Shown: positions 54,371 through 64,000 of the stretch, piece after piece
Position numbering within the stretch: position 1 is the first letter of the stretch
How the letters are laid out: every line of letters begins with the position of its first letter
DNA from: Echria macrotheca
Lineage: Eukaryota; Ascomycota; Sordariomycetes; Sordariales; Schizotheciaceae
Assembly (NCBI GenBank): GCA_030411725.1
Contig: MU839834.1
Coordinates: 806,001 to 870,000, forward strand
Length of the DNA: 64,000 nt
Direction: 5' to 3'
Notes under the pieces: generated by a model
What the model was told of the DNA's origin: nothing
The model's database searches: none
Seen by the model: the letters and a program-made list of their open reading frames with translations, nothing else
Position numbers and translations under genes: made by a program

Positions 54371-55973
54371 ATGGCGCGGTCGACATTTGACAAGCCCGAC
54401 AGGGTCATCCCGGAGAGCTCAAAGGAGAGGGAACATCTGATGCCCGAAGATGGTGCTGCCTCCAAGAAACGAGGAGGGCTCCTGCCAGTCCCCTCCAGAT
54501 CCTCATCCCAGCGGATTCAGCCTTCGCCGACAACGACGGGATTGAGCGGGGCCACGGCCGGCGATCCACGGGACAGCATTGGCGGACACTCGAAGGAGTC
54601 CAAAGGCAGTATGTTGGGCCGAAATCGAAATGGCAGCGCATCTAGTAACCGTTTAGGTGTTGGAACAGGACCAACGGCTACACCTGGCCACTCCGAGCCC
54701 AGTTCTCCCGCAGTTGTGTCCCACAGGAAGAAGAAGGGCGGCTTTCTGGCCATTTTTGGCTGCTGTGGGGTGCCAGATAACGCAAATGGGCTGGACGCCG
54801 ATGTGGAACTGCCGCATAGGCTCGAAAAGATCCCTCCGCGACCAGCAACTGCAAGCCGGAGGACGGCGACGCCTTCGGACCAGCCTTCTAACAGCAGAAC
54901 CCAACTGTACGAGAAGGAAACGGCACAGCCGCCTCCGGTCTCCCATGAATCCCAGAAGAACGGGAAACGAGTTTCGGGGACGAGCACCCAAGACCAGTCG
55001 ACGGTTGGCGATCGGGACGCCGAGTCTAAGCAGACTACTCTGGTAGGCCCGAGCTCGAGCAACCCGGTCATCTCGGTCGAGCCGCCACACGTGGGAAGCT
55101 CTGACGCACAAACCCTGGAAGAGGCAGCATCCGAAAAGGATGGCGAAGGAGATGTTCACATGCCCGACGCTGAAGGTGTTCGGCAACAACCGTCTGTGGG
55201 ATCATCTGAAGAGAGCTACACCGCAGTGCCTCCTCCGCCTCCGGGCCCTGTGCCAGCCGTTCCGAACCCGCCTACTACCACATCCGTCGAGTCCCCACCA
55301 GTATTCCCTGCGGAACAACCGCAAAAGTTCCTTCTGCCGCCCCAAGCGCCCGAGTTCAAGGGCAAAAAATGTCTGGTCCTCGACCTTGATGAAACCCTCG
55401 TCCATAGCTCCTTCAAAGTAGGTTATAACTCAGATGGCGTGTCCCGGAAGCTAACCAAGGCAGATTCTTCACCAAGCCGATTTTACGATACCGGTGGAGA
55501 TTGAGGGCAACTACCACAACGTCTACGTCATCAAGCGACCTGGAGTGGACCAGTTCATGAAGAGGGTTGGTGAGCTTTACGAGGTTGTGGTCTTCACAGC
55601 GTCCGTATCCAAGGTACGTAGTTGGCTTGACAAACAGAGAGCTAGAAACTAACAGAGTCAGTACGGTGATCCCCTCCTGGATCAGTTGGATATCCACAAG
55701 GTCGTCCACCACCGGTTATTCAGAGAAAGCTGCTATAACCACCAAGGGAACTATGTCAAGGACTTGTCGCAAGTCGGCCGCGACTTGAAGGACACCATCA
55801 TCATTGACAACTCTCCCACGTCCTACATCTTCCACCCCCAGCATGCTGTTCCCATCAGCAGCTGGTTTTCGGATGCACACGATAACGAACTTTTGGACCT
55901 TATCCCGGTTCTCGAGGACCTCGCAGGATCCAACGTCCAAGATGTTAGCCTCGTGCTCGATGTCACTCTTTAA
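54371..55973 (+). CDS. FCP1-like (NIF/SCP) phosphatase, Psr1/Psr2 homolog
   Basis: Protein Ser/Thr phosphatase of the haloacid dehalogenase fold; yeast Psr1/Psr2 act at the plasma membrane in the sodium and general stress response. Exons 54371-55417, 55464-55613 and 55662-55973; introns of 46 and 48 nt, 502 residues. The first 320 residues are disordered (Ser/Pro-rich, a polyproline run near 290) but contain KKKGGFLAIFGCCGVPDNAN at about 121-140, whose Cys pair could be lipid-modified. The catalytic domain begins KKCLVLDLDETLVHSSFK with the nucleophile Asp338 and Asp340 in the DxDxT motif. IKRPGVDQFMKRVGELYEVVVFTAS, LDIHKVVHHRLFRESC, YVKDLSQVGRDLKDTIIIDNSPTSY and the tail LLDLIPVLEDLA follow. 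Both introns fall in the catalytic domain and rejoin conserved sequence exactly. Assignment to the Psr group is firm; the membrane link is inferred. Confidence 0.94.
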
Positions 55974-57351
55974 CAATCCATTCGTACACTTCGCATTTCA
56001 GCGCGCTAGTCGCTAGTCCGATCCCACGGCGGAGACGGGACACTTTAGCAGACCAGGAAAGCTCGGAGCACCCAAGCCCATTAACCTACCTAATACCGCC
56101 ATCGAGCATGCAGGTATGATGTGCTGGACAGGCTTGCTTCGCCCTGTTCGAGGACTATTTTCCATGGCAGGCTGGTCTAGCCCCGCTGGAGCTGCCTTTT
56201 TGGACGCCGAGTCCGTGGTCAGCTCTAGCTAGCCCTTGAACGGGCTTTTGGGGGAGCCTAGGACAGGGTTCAAGGCTCAGTTGAAAGAGGTGAAACTCTA
56301 GGAGTCTTTGGGGGTTGTTGATGTTTTCATTGCGGGAAAGTAGCGGATCAGAAAAGATCGAGCGCGCGAGGGAAGTCAAGTTTCGTTTTTGGAGGAAAAT
56401 ATTGCCACGGCTGGCCTGTTTGCACAGCGGAGAGCCATCCCAAAGCCACCTATCGGCGTTCATCGTGTCCTTTTTTTTTCATTTGTCTATGGCTTCTTCC
56501 CTAGTTTCTACTTTCTATTTTGAACTCGACACAAGTGTTTTACCATACATGTATATTGGGAAGCAGCGCAGGGGAAAGATCGGGGATTCCGCCACTCGCT
56601 TCGGTGCTATTCAAACTGCTGGTGGTGTAGATGAGAGGAGCTGGACGGGACGGGCCAAGTCAAGGATTGGTGGGGGGATGTGAGTCTGGAACGGAGGTGG
56701 AGGTTCATGTAGTTGTGGTTGAGTGGGAGAGAGAGATGGTGGAGGTGACAGCCTGGATAGAACGGCCCGCCGACCCATTCCTTGCCCTCACTTACAACTA
56801 ACAGACCTTCAATCGGAAATCTGCTCATTGGGCGAACTATGCTTGATTCTGTTCAATGTGCTGGATAAATATCCGATGACATGCACGATTTGGCTATCCT
56901 GGCTTTTGCATCCAGTTACAACTCCACGTGTGCATTCGGTATCAAACTAAGAAGTTGTGGTGCTCTTCCACCGAGCGTGAAGCAGAAGCCCAGCTACTTT
57001 TCGAGTTGGTTAATGGGTATCATTCATCTGATGTTGACTTGCGGCTGCTTGGCAGGTCTGGGGCTCTCTGATGGAGCTCGGCACGGGCCATTCCAGCTGA
57101 GAGCTGAGTGGACCTCCTGACCCGGGGCCCGGCAGAACGTAATTGCGACGAAATTTCCCAGCACTGGTACCGTGGCCTCAATTGCGAACAGGGTCCCCCA
57201 AACCGTAATAAGGGGATAGCCGTGGACGACAACTCCAGCTCAACACCACACACGCGACGTACACTCCGACGAGGCTTTCTCTTTTACTCAGTCTTCATCC
57301 TTGACGCTTCCATCTGACCGGTTTTAATTCTACAGTTCTTCTTGCAGCACA
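55974..57351. other. Intergenic region upstream of Sec61 beta, 1.4 kb
   Basis: 3' flank of the phosphatase gene and the promoter and leader of Sec61 beta. No gene, RNA or repeat is supported. Confidence 0.45.
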
Positions 57352-57947
57352 ATGGTAGGTCCACCCTCGTCTTGACGGCCATGGCGCAGGAAGCTTGAAA
57401 GACGGCGAGGGCTTTGCCATCGCCGATTTTCAGAGTCTATAGATATAGAGTTTGCATTTGTTATCTGCTGAGTAGCTAATCAATTTTGAATCATTCAGTC
57501 TTCCCCTCGCGCTTCCTCACCGGCCGGCACGCCGTCGGCCGCCTCGACCGCCCGTCCCTCGTCGCCTGCTCCCCCGGGAGGCGCCCGCACCGCCATCCGC
57601 CGTCGTGCGGCGGCCGACCAGAAGGAGAAGATCGCCAATGCGCGCCCCAGCAGCACGCGCGCGGCCGGCGCCGGCGGCTCGAGCAGCACCATGCTCCGCC
57701 TGTACACGGACGAGTCTCCCGGTCTGAAGGTCGACCCCGTCGTTGTGCTGGTTCTGTCTCTGGTCTTTATCTTTAGCGTTGTTGCGCTTCACAGTAAGTA
57801 TTCTTCTCGGGCCAGTGGTCCGCTGCGTATGCCTGGCTTTTGGAGGCGTGGCGCGCGCGGGGTTGGTGGATGGGAAAAGGACGAAAATGAAGCTGACACG
57901 TTGCTCTTTCAGTTATCGCCAAGCTCACCCGCCGCTTCTCGAGCTAA
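57352..57947 (+). CDS. Sec61 beta subunit of the ER translocon (Sbh1)
   Basis: Tail-anchored subunit of the Sec61 channel for protein entry into the ER. Three exons: 57352-57354 (the ATG alone), 57499-57793 and 57913-57947; introns of 144 and 119 nt, 110 residues. Seen: a Ser/Pro/Ala-rich cytosolic N-terminus (MSSPRASSPAGTPSAAST), GGARTAIRRRAAADQKEKIANARPSSTRAAGAGGSSSTML, the conserved LRLYTDESPGLKVDPVVVLVLSLVFIFSVVALHIIAKLTRRF containing the single C-terminal membrane helix (about 80-100), and a four-residue end. The linker RLYTDESPGLKVDPVVVLVL is the family signature. The intron that separates the start codon from the rest begins GTAGGT directly after ATG and ends TCATTCAG; without it there is no suitable start codon. 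Confidence 0.94.
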
Positions 57948-60900
57948 ATGAGGGCAACTCGTGTATACGTATCTGCTGGGGTCGGTACGGGGGTTGGGAG
58001 GGAGTCTTTGATCCGGAACAGAGCATGGGGCACCTACTGGTGTCTGGGAAGGAAACGGCGACCATGCCGCGTTCTACTTGCACCATCGTGGCAAAGGCTA
58101 CCACCACTACTACCTGGGGAACGAAGCCATTTTCTTTTTTGTCGTTGTCTTGCGTGATTTAAACGACATAAAATTCGTTGGGCGTTTATGGCATACAGAC
58201 GGGTTGGCGGGGGTTGGAGAGACGGGGCAGGGAAGGAGAATGTAAGCATGAGGGTTTCCTGGGCATGTAAAAGAAAAAAGCTTGTCTATACCATCCATGA
58301 TCCTAGCCTCCTGATGCGGCTCCGGTGGCGTCCCGGTCGGGGTGAGGCCCGCAGGACGCATCCTTGACATGTTGTACAATACGAATCTATTCTAATGGAT
58401 CTGAGGTGGCATTTTGACGAGCTATGCTTCGGCTTTGGAATAGTGACATCTGGATATTCGGTCATGGTAGGTAAATCTTCGTATGGCTGCTTTGGTGTCA
58501 GGGGCGTTCATGAGGTAAAGAGGGGACCTAAAGGAGAGATGACCTGGAGGAGAGGGGACCCAGAGGAGATGTGGCTAGTAAAAGACAGCGGGCTCGGGCA
58601 ATATGCTGCCGGAATTCCGAAGCTCTTAGTTTACCCCCGAGTATCGTCGTCTCGCTACTAGATAACTCGGTCTCTAACAGTATACTCGATGATATGAAAT
58701 GTGTAACTAAGGTATATTAGATGTCGGGAAACTGCTAGTCGACTAGTCTAACTACGACGTGGTCTCCGGGCAAGCCATTCTCATTATAGTTTATCCCGGG
58801 GAATCGGTTTGAACGGGCCTGTAGGTTTGGAATTGAGGATATCAGAAAACTAAAGATTATTTTGAGTTTAGAAAGTAAAGGCGATTAGGTTTGAAGCTGA
58901 GGGTCTAATACTCTGCTTTGGTCTCTGTTCCTATCCGTGTCCTTTGCCTTGGCATCGAGAGTAGGAGACTCAGTTCTATGCCAATGCCACTAGAAGAACT
59001 CTGTGGTGCTGCGAGGTCCTGTGATGCTCCGGTTGACATACCTCGGACAAGAAAAAAAAACAGAGCTTAGTCGTCTGGTAGAAACTACACTCTCCCTACC
59101 AGCTTGGACTTGCACCGACCAAGGTTCGGCAGCAGGACAAAGTATCTCAACTCCACGGCGATGCATCGCAAAGCGAGGGCTGCCTGTGTGGGAATATATC
59201 CTCCACACCTCGGCTTGGCGCATTTCCGGCCAAACCGAGCTAACATAATGTAGACTTGGGTAACTCGGTGAGTGGACAACCCGGGCACCGGGTTTTGAAC
59301 AACTTGGACTGAGTAATGACGAGCCCCTTGGGGCATCTACGCCGAGCTCCTCGGACGCTGCCCGGATCGAGATTACGAAGCAACCAAGGGGATGACCCGG
59401 GGATATGGAACAGCAATGATGTCAGGGCGGACCCCCGTCAACCAGTTTGGATCCATCCGAGTGCGCGCGTGTCTCCTTGAAGGGGGGTATATACGCAAGA
59501 AGAGGAGCTCTTGGATACAAGAAATGTACTTTTTATTGGGAATCCCCTTTCTGATTGGCTCAGGAAAGACTGCTGGGTTTTCCCCGGGATGCAGTTCCTG
59601 TTTGCCGCACGTCTTTGCACCCGGCCCGCCTTTGCGATGGCGGGGTTAGCTTGAGGGGCCCCGGCTGATTCCAGTTCCCGCAAGGCGCCAGGCGTTTATC
59701 GCTTCCTCTGCTGATGCGTCTCGCGGAGCATTGTCCCATGTTGGCAAGAGCAGAACAACTGCAGCGTAGACAGAATCCCCTAGGATTTAGTCTGAGGAAA
59801 AGACATTATCGAGATGTTAGCAAGCTGCGGGCGCGGCACGGCCTCCGCACGGGTGACAGTGGAGGATGCGCATGCAAGCGTGGGCAAAAAAACGGTGCGG
59901 GTAAAGGGACATTTGCGCAGCCGCTTGAGGAAAAATGTCTTGGATCATTTTTACCCCACATTTTCCCAGCATGCGGTCAAGCGGCATGTCTCCTGGTCCC
60001 GCTTTCTTTCCCCATCCCGGCGCTTTGAATGGGTTGAGTGGTCCCAGAGGACCGAGATGGATGGAGCGAGCGAGCCGGGTTGTGTGTGGTTTGTCTGTGA
60101 GAAGAGGTCCCAGAGACCAGAGACCCGTGCGACTGGTCTTTGGTGACAATGGACGACCCGATATTGCAACCACACGCTCGGGCGGGATCGAGGTAACCTG
60201 AGCCTGCTGCGGGCCAACTAGGGCTCGTCCCAGCGGCCCAGACGTGCAGTCCGTGCTGGCCGAGTCGGAGAGCCGCCGCCAAAAGCTTGAGGTTCTCGTT
60301 GCATCGGTCGGCGGCGTCTCGGTGCAACAGGATGCGGAAGGTCGAATCGGGGGTCAAGTGGTTTGGTTTGTGTGTTGGTTGGGACGCGAGGAGGGCCAAA
60401 GAAAGCGACGCATGTGGTCCGGAGCTGGGCCCTGCCAGTTTCCAGAAGGTTTCCCCGCCACTAGCTCATTGGCCGCGTCCCCCCAGGGCAGGCAGAGACG
60501 GCTGCGAGTAATACGATCGTTGAGCAGCACTTCTGTCTTGACCCATTCTTGCCGAGCTGGGGGCCATCTGAATGAGAGCTGAAGTCACGGGCGTGGAATC
60601 CATTGCTTTGCTCGCACGGGTCCTTGGCAATAAGCATGCCAAGCATAGCGAACTCCAGGATTTGGCCTGCACACTAGACCCAGGTCGACCGTCGGCTTCC
60701 GAGCGAACTCCCCATTGCCCTCTCCGTCACTGTCTGCTATCACGCTTCTCGACTCGCCGATTGCGCCCTGTCTGGCTTCAGCTGGACGAACTCGGTCATC
60801 AGCTCTGCAGGCTGCGACCCGACGAAACCTGGTCAGGCCACCCCTGCGACCTTTCTTCTTCCACTGGACGAACTGGCACGACCGGATCAATAACGAATTG

Positions 60901-61146
60901 AGCGACTTGGACTGTTGCGCCACGGCTGCGCGTGACTCGGATCTTCCTCTTGTTCGACCAGCCGGACGCATTCCGACGTGCGTCAGCTTCTGCTTTCCAT
61001 TTCATGAGCAGGACTTCATCTCGGCTTCGCGGATGGTGCCGAAGACGTAAAGCGCGCGTTACCGTCCCTCGCCCGCCCCAGCCTGCGCTGTGCTGCGAAG
61101 GCCTCCTCGGATCGCCAGCTCCAGACGTCGTCGCATCACCCTCGCA
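57948..61146. other. Intergenic region, 3.2 kb
   Basis: Between Sec61 beta and the deubiquitinase gene, both on the plus strand. No ORF (longest about 148 codons, 60799-61245 minus) carries a domain. The A/T- and CTAG-rich part at about 58.64-58.97 kb is noted separately. The final 400 bp is the pyrimidine-rich promoter and leader of the deubiquitinase. Confidence 0.5.
58640..58970. other. A/T-rich, TA-rich segment, possible degraded repeat
   Basis: Composition shifts to TA, CTAG and TTAG strings (for example CTGCTAGTCGACTAGTC at 58731-58747) with few CpG and no ORF, like the segment at 46.15-46.50 kb. It may be a mutated repeat relic; no element ends are visible. Confidence 0.3.
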
Positions 61147-63808
61147 ATGGCGGGGTTTCTGAACCGTCTCAAGGGGGGCAATTCTGTATGTCGCATGACA
61201 GTTGACATTGACGCAAGAGCTAATGTATCCGTGGACAGGCCACATCCAAGGCTGACGGCAATGCCTCCCCGAAAAACAAGAAGGACGAGCCGGCGCCCGA
61301 GCTAACGCCTCTGGACAAATTGCTGCAGAATGCAGGCCCGCTGCGAGAGGATGGGAGTGACAAGTTCTTTGGGTTAGAAAACGTAGGCCCCATCACAGCC
61401 TTGTACTCGGTTCTGCAAAAGCTAATGTGGCCTGTCTCATAGTTCGGAAACACATGGTAACGCGCGACGTCCTGCGAGCCCTAGAGAGCGGAACTGACGG
61501 CAGCAGTTATTGCAATTCGATTGTACAGGCGCTGTACTACTCGGAGCCCTTCCGGGAGAACGTGGTCAACTACCCACCTCTGATGTCATCTGCTTCGTCC
61601 GACGGCGCGCAAAAGAAGGTCAATGTCACAATACGGCCGCCCGTGCAGCCCAATGGAGCCGCTGCCGGCCAGGCCAAGGGCCAGAAGGGAGTCTCATCGG
61701 CCCAGGCGCTCAAGGCACGACAGACGGTCAACGGCGGCCAGGTGGCACCGCTCGGCCAACCCGTACGACCCGAGGACAAGCCCGACTCGCCCGAGTACAA
61801 GAAGAAGCAGGCCATGATCCGCGGGCCTGTTTTGGAGCTTGCCCAGGAGAACCCAGATGCCTACGGCATGCAGGAGTGCACGTTTACAGGACTGAAAGAC
61901 ATCTTTACCGCCCTGATCGAGAGTGACAGCAGGACAGGTGTGTTAAGTCCCCAGCGATTTCTCGACATCTTCAAGCGCGATAACGAGATGTTTCGGAATT
62001 CCATGCACCAAGACGCCCACGAGTTCTATGGCTTGGTTCTGAACGACGTCATCGCCAACGTCGAGGCTGCGGCCAAGAGATTACAGGAGAAGCAAGAGAG
62101 CAAAAGCGAGGATGGGCTGGCCAAGTCCTTGGGGAATGCGCTGGGGGCGAGCAACCTAGGGGCGAGAGGACCCGGGACCGGCTGGGTTCACGACATTTTT
62201 GAAGGTGTGTTGACATCTGAAACCAGGTGTCTGACGTGCGAGACGGCATCGCAAAGGGACGAGACGTTTTTGGACCTGTCGATCGATCTCGAGGAGCATT
62301 CGTCTGTGACTTCGTGTCTGCAGAAATTCTCGGCCGAGGAGATGCTCTGCGAGCGGAACAAGTTCCACTGCGACCATTGCGGAGGCCTGCAAGAGGCTGA
62401 GAAGCGGATGAAGATCAAGAAGCTGCCAAAAGTGCTGGCGTTGCATCTCAAGCGGTTTAAGTATACCGAGGACTACAGTCGACTGCAGAAGCTATTCCAC
62501 CGGGTTGTTTATCCGTACCACCTGCGGATGTTCAACACCACAGACGATGCCGAGGATCCGGATCGGATGTACGAGCTGTATGCCGTGGTGGTGCATATCG
62601 GGGGGAATGCGTATCATGGTCATTATGTGTCGGTCATCAAGACCAAGGATCGAGGGTGGCTCCTGTTTGACGATGAGATGGTGGAGCCGGTGGATAAACA
62701 TTTCGTCAGGAATTTCTTTGGCGACCGGCCGGGCATGGCGTGTGCCTATGTGCTGTTCTACCAGGAAGTTTCGTTTGAGAAGGTCAGGGAGGAGCTGGAT
62801 GCCGAAGGGCTCGAGGAGGTCAGACTCGCAAGTCAAAAGGCAGACCTCGCACTCGGGGCGGATCGAGTCAACGGGGCACCCAATGGCGTGACTCCGCTTA
62901 CACGACTCAACACGCAGCCGGTACCACCAGTAGTCGACCACGATGCCCTGGCGACTTTGAACCAGGTTAAGTCGGCGCCCGGCGATATCAACGCCGTCGA
63001 GGCCTTGAAGATACCGTCTCCGGTTCAGTCGCCTGCTCAGGTGGACAGTCATCCCATGGTTGCGGCTCCTCCTCCGGCGCCAGCGGTTCTTACCGAGGCC
63101 GACAAGGCGGCTACGATACCACCAGCTCCGCCAGTTCCGCCAGTACCACCAGTGCCCCTGTCACCTCAGATTAAAGAGGACAAGGCTGTGGATAAGAAGG
63201 GGCTCAAGGCGCAAGAGAAGGCTCGGAAAGCGGCTGAGAAAGAGCAGGCCAAGCTTGCGGAGAAGGAACGGCTAGCGGCTGAGAAGGAACAGGCGAAGCA
63301 ACTGGAGAAGGAGCGGTCAGAGCGGCGAGAAGCGCAGAGAAACGAGAGGGAGCAACTGCAACGGATTCTGCAGGAAAGCAAGCAATCAGCCGCCGAGGAG
63401 GAAAAGAGACGAAAGAAGGGGGGCGAGGCGACGTCTGATACGCGGGACAAGAGTCCGGTTGGTGGGTTTTTGAACCGGGCGAGCCGGGGGAGCAAATCGA
63501 TGACGCGCAAGAGCTTTGCTTTCCTCAACAGCCGGGAGAAGGAAAAAGAGAAGGCGAAAGAGAAGGAAAAGACGGAGGAGAGGAGTGACAGGGAGAGCAC
63601 GCCAGGTCGGGGAGAGCAGAATGGGGTGGTAGGGGGAAGCACGACGAGCCACTCGCCGATCCGGACGACGGCGACGGAGCGGACCGAGACGAGCTCGAGC
63701 AGCGCGGCGGCCGCGGCAGAGGACCAGCCGCCGTACGAGAGCAAGTCACTCAAGGGGAGGTTTAGTTTCGGGCTGAAGCGGAAGAAGAGCGCCAAGTTTT
63801 TGTCGTAG
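61147..63808 (+). CDS. creB: Ubiquitin-specific protease CreB (USP12/46 type)
   Basis: Deubiquitinating cysteine protease; the Aspergillus relative CreB acts with the WD40 protein CreC in carbon catabolite repression. Exons 61147-61185, 61239-61382, 61443-61456 (14 nt) and 61507-63808; introns of 53, 60 and 50 nt, 832 residues. The Cys box reads GLENFGNTCYCNSIVQALYYSEPFRENV with catalytic Cys66. The zinc-binding pairs C307/C310 and C354/C357 follow (CLTC; CDHC), and then the His box ELYAVVVHIGGNAYHGHYVSVIKTKDRGWLLFDDEMV with His438. After the USP fold comes a Pro-rich segment and then Lys/Glu/Ala-rich coiled coils and KEKEKAKEKEK repeats, as in CreB. The intron after TG splits the codon of Cys66. 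The first exon MAGFLNRLKGGNS is typical of fungal CreB. Confidence 0.94.
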
Positions 63809-64000
63809 GGGGATGGGAACTGGTGGTCTGATACCCCTGGCTGTTTTGGGCAGCGGGATGTGTGATTTTTTCGGTTGGGGAATACATATTTGTGTGTTGT
63901 AGTATGCCCGTGCCTGGGAGGGTAAAATAGGAATAGGGAATGAAAATGGTGGAAGTTTTTGTTTATTGTCGCGGGTGATTGGTGTGGTTTGTGGCAGCGC
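63809..64000. other. 3' flank of the CreB gene to the window end
   Basis: 192 bp of G/T-rich sequence with no gene; presumably the 3' untranslated region. Confidence 0.4.

Noticed and set aside
42658..63808. Xylose reductase and CreB as a carbon-use gene cluster
   Set aside because: They are about 17 kb apart with unrelated genes between them and independent promoters; shared theme only.

Overview
The window is nuclear DNA of a filamentous ascomycete, most likely a Sordariomycete of the Neurospora/Chaetomium type. The evidence is short introns (mostly 46-70 nt) with GT..AG ends and CTAAC/CTGAC branch sites, GC-rich coding sequence, single-gene transcription units on both strands, and proteins that read like Sordariales orthologs, with the xylose reductase as the clearest case. 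There is no operon structure. I saw no rRNA, tRNA, CRISPR array or intact transposon. An assembly gap (10 N after 85 consecutive G) lies at 21.48-21.57 kb.

Layout, 0-15 kb, is gene-dense: a short-chain dehydrogenase (+), an IQ-motif protein (+), the Swp1/ribophorin II subunit of oligosaccharyltransferase (+), a 1173-residue Ppc89/Cep57-like spindle pole body protein (+), the exon junction protein Y14 (+), cytoplasmic dynein intermediate chain (-), and ATP synthase subunit e (+), divergent from dynein. From 15 to 30 kb come a Zn2Cys6 transcription factor (-) with a 4.4-kb upstream region containing the gap, an uncharacterised acidic protein (-), a DUF7514 protein with an Arg/Asp/Glu-rich tail (-) and a GNAT acetyltransferase (-). 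From 30 to 44 kb come ribosomal protein eL20 (-), divergent from CSN12 (+), a BTB protein (-), a membrane-anchored alpha/beta hydrolase (-), divergent from SDS22 (+), and a D-xylose reductase (-). From 44 to 64 kb come a single-pass membrane protein (-), a peroxisomal ABCD half-transporter (-), a Psr-type FCP1-like phosphatase (+), Sec61 beta (+) and a CreB-type deubiquitinase (+).

The genes do not form one pathway; most are conserved housekeeping functions (ER translocation and N-glycosylation, microtubule/SPB biology, mRNP biology, translation, respiration, peroxisomal import, PP1 regulation). The one metabolic theme is carbon use: a xylose reductase and a CreB-like regulator of carbon catabolite repression sit in the same 64 kb, about 17 kb apart, with no sign of clustering.

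I did not find a convincing new biological system. The most notable sequence features are splicing oddities: a GC-AG intron in SDS22; an intron that splits the catalytic cysteine codon of the deubiquitinase next to a 14-nt exon; 3- and 4-nt first coding exons in Sec61 beta and eL20; a stop codon that overlaps a splice donor in the BTB gene; and a CA repeat in the Y14 leader facing a GU-rich intron in the same transcript. Exon boundaries were deduced by eye from splice signals, reading frame and family conservation, so they need transcript data to be final.
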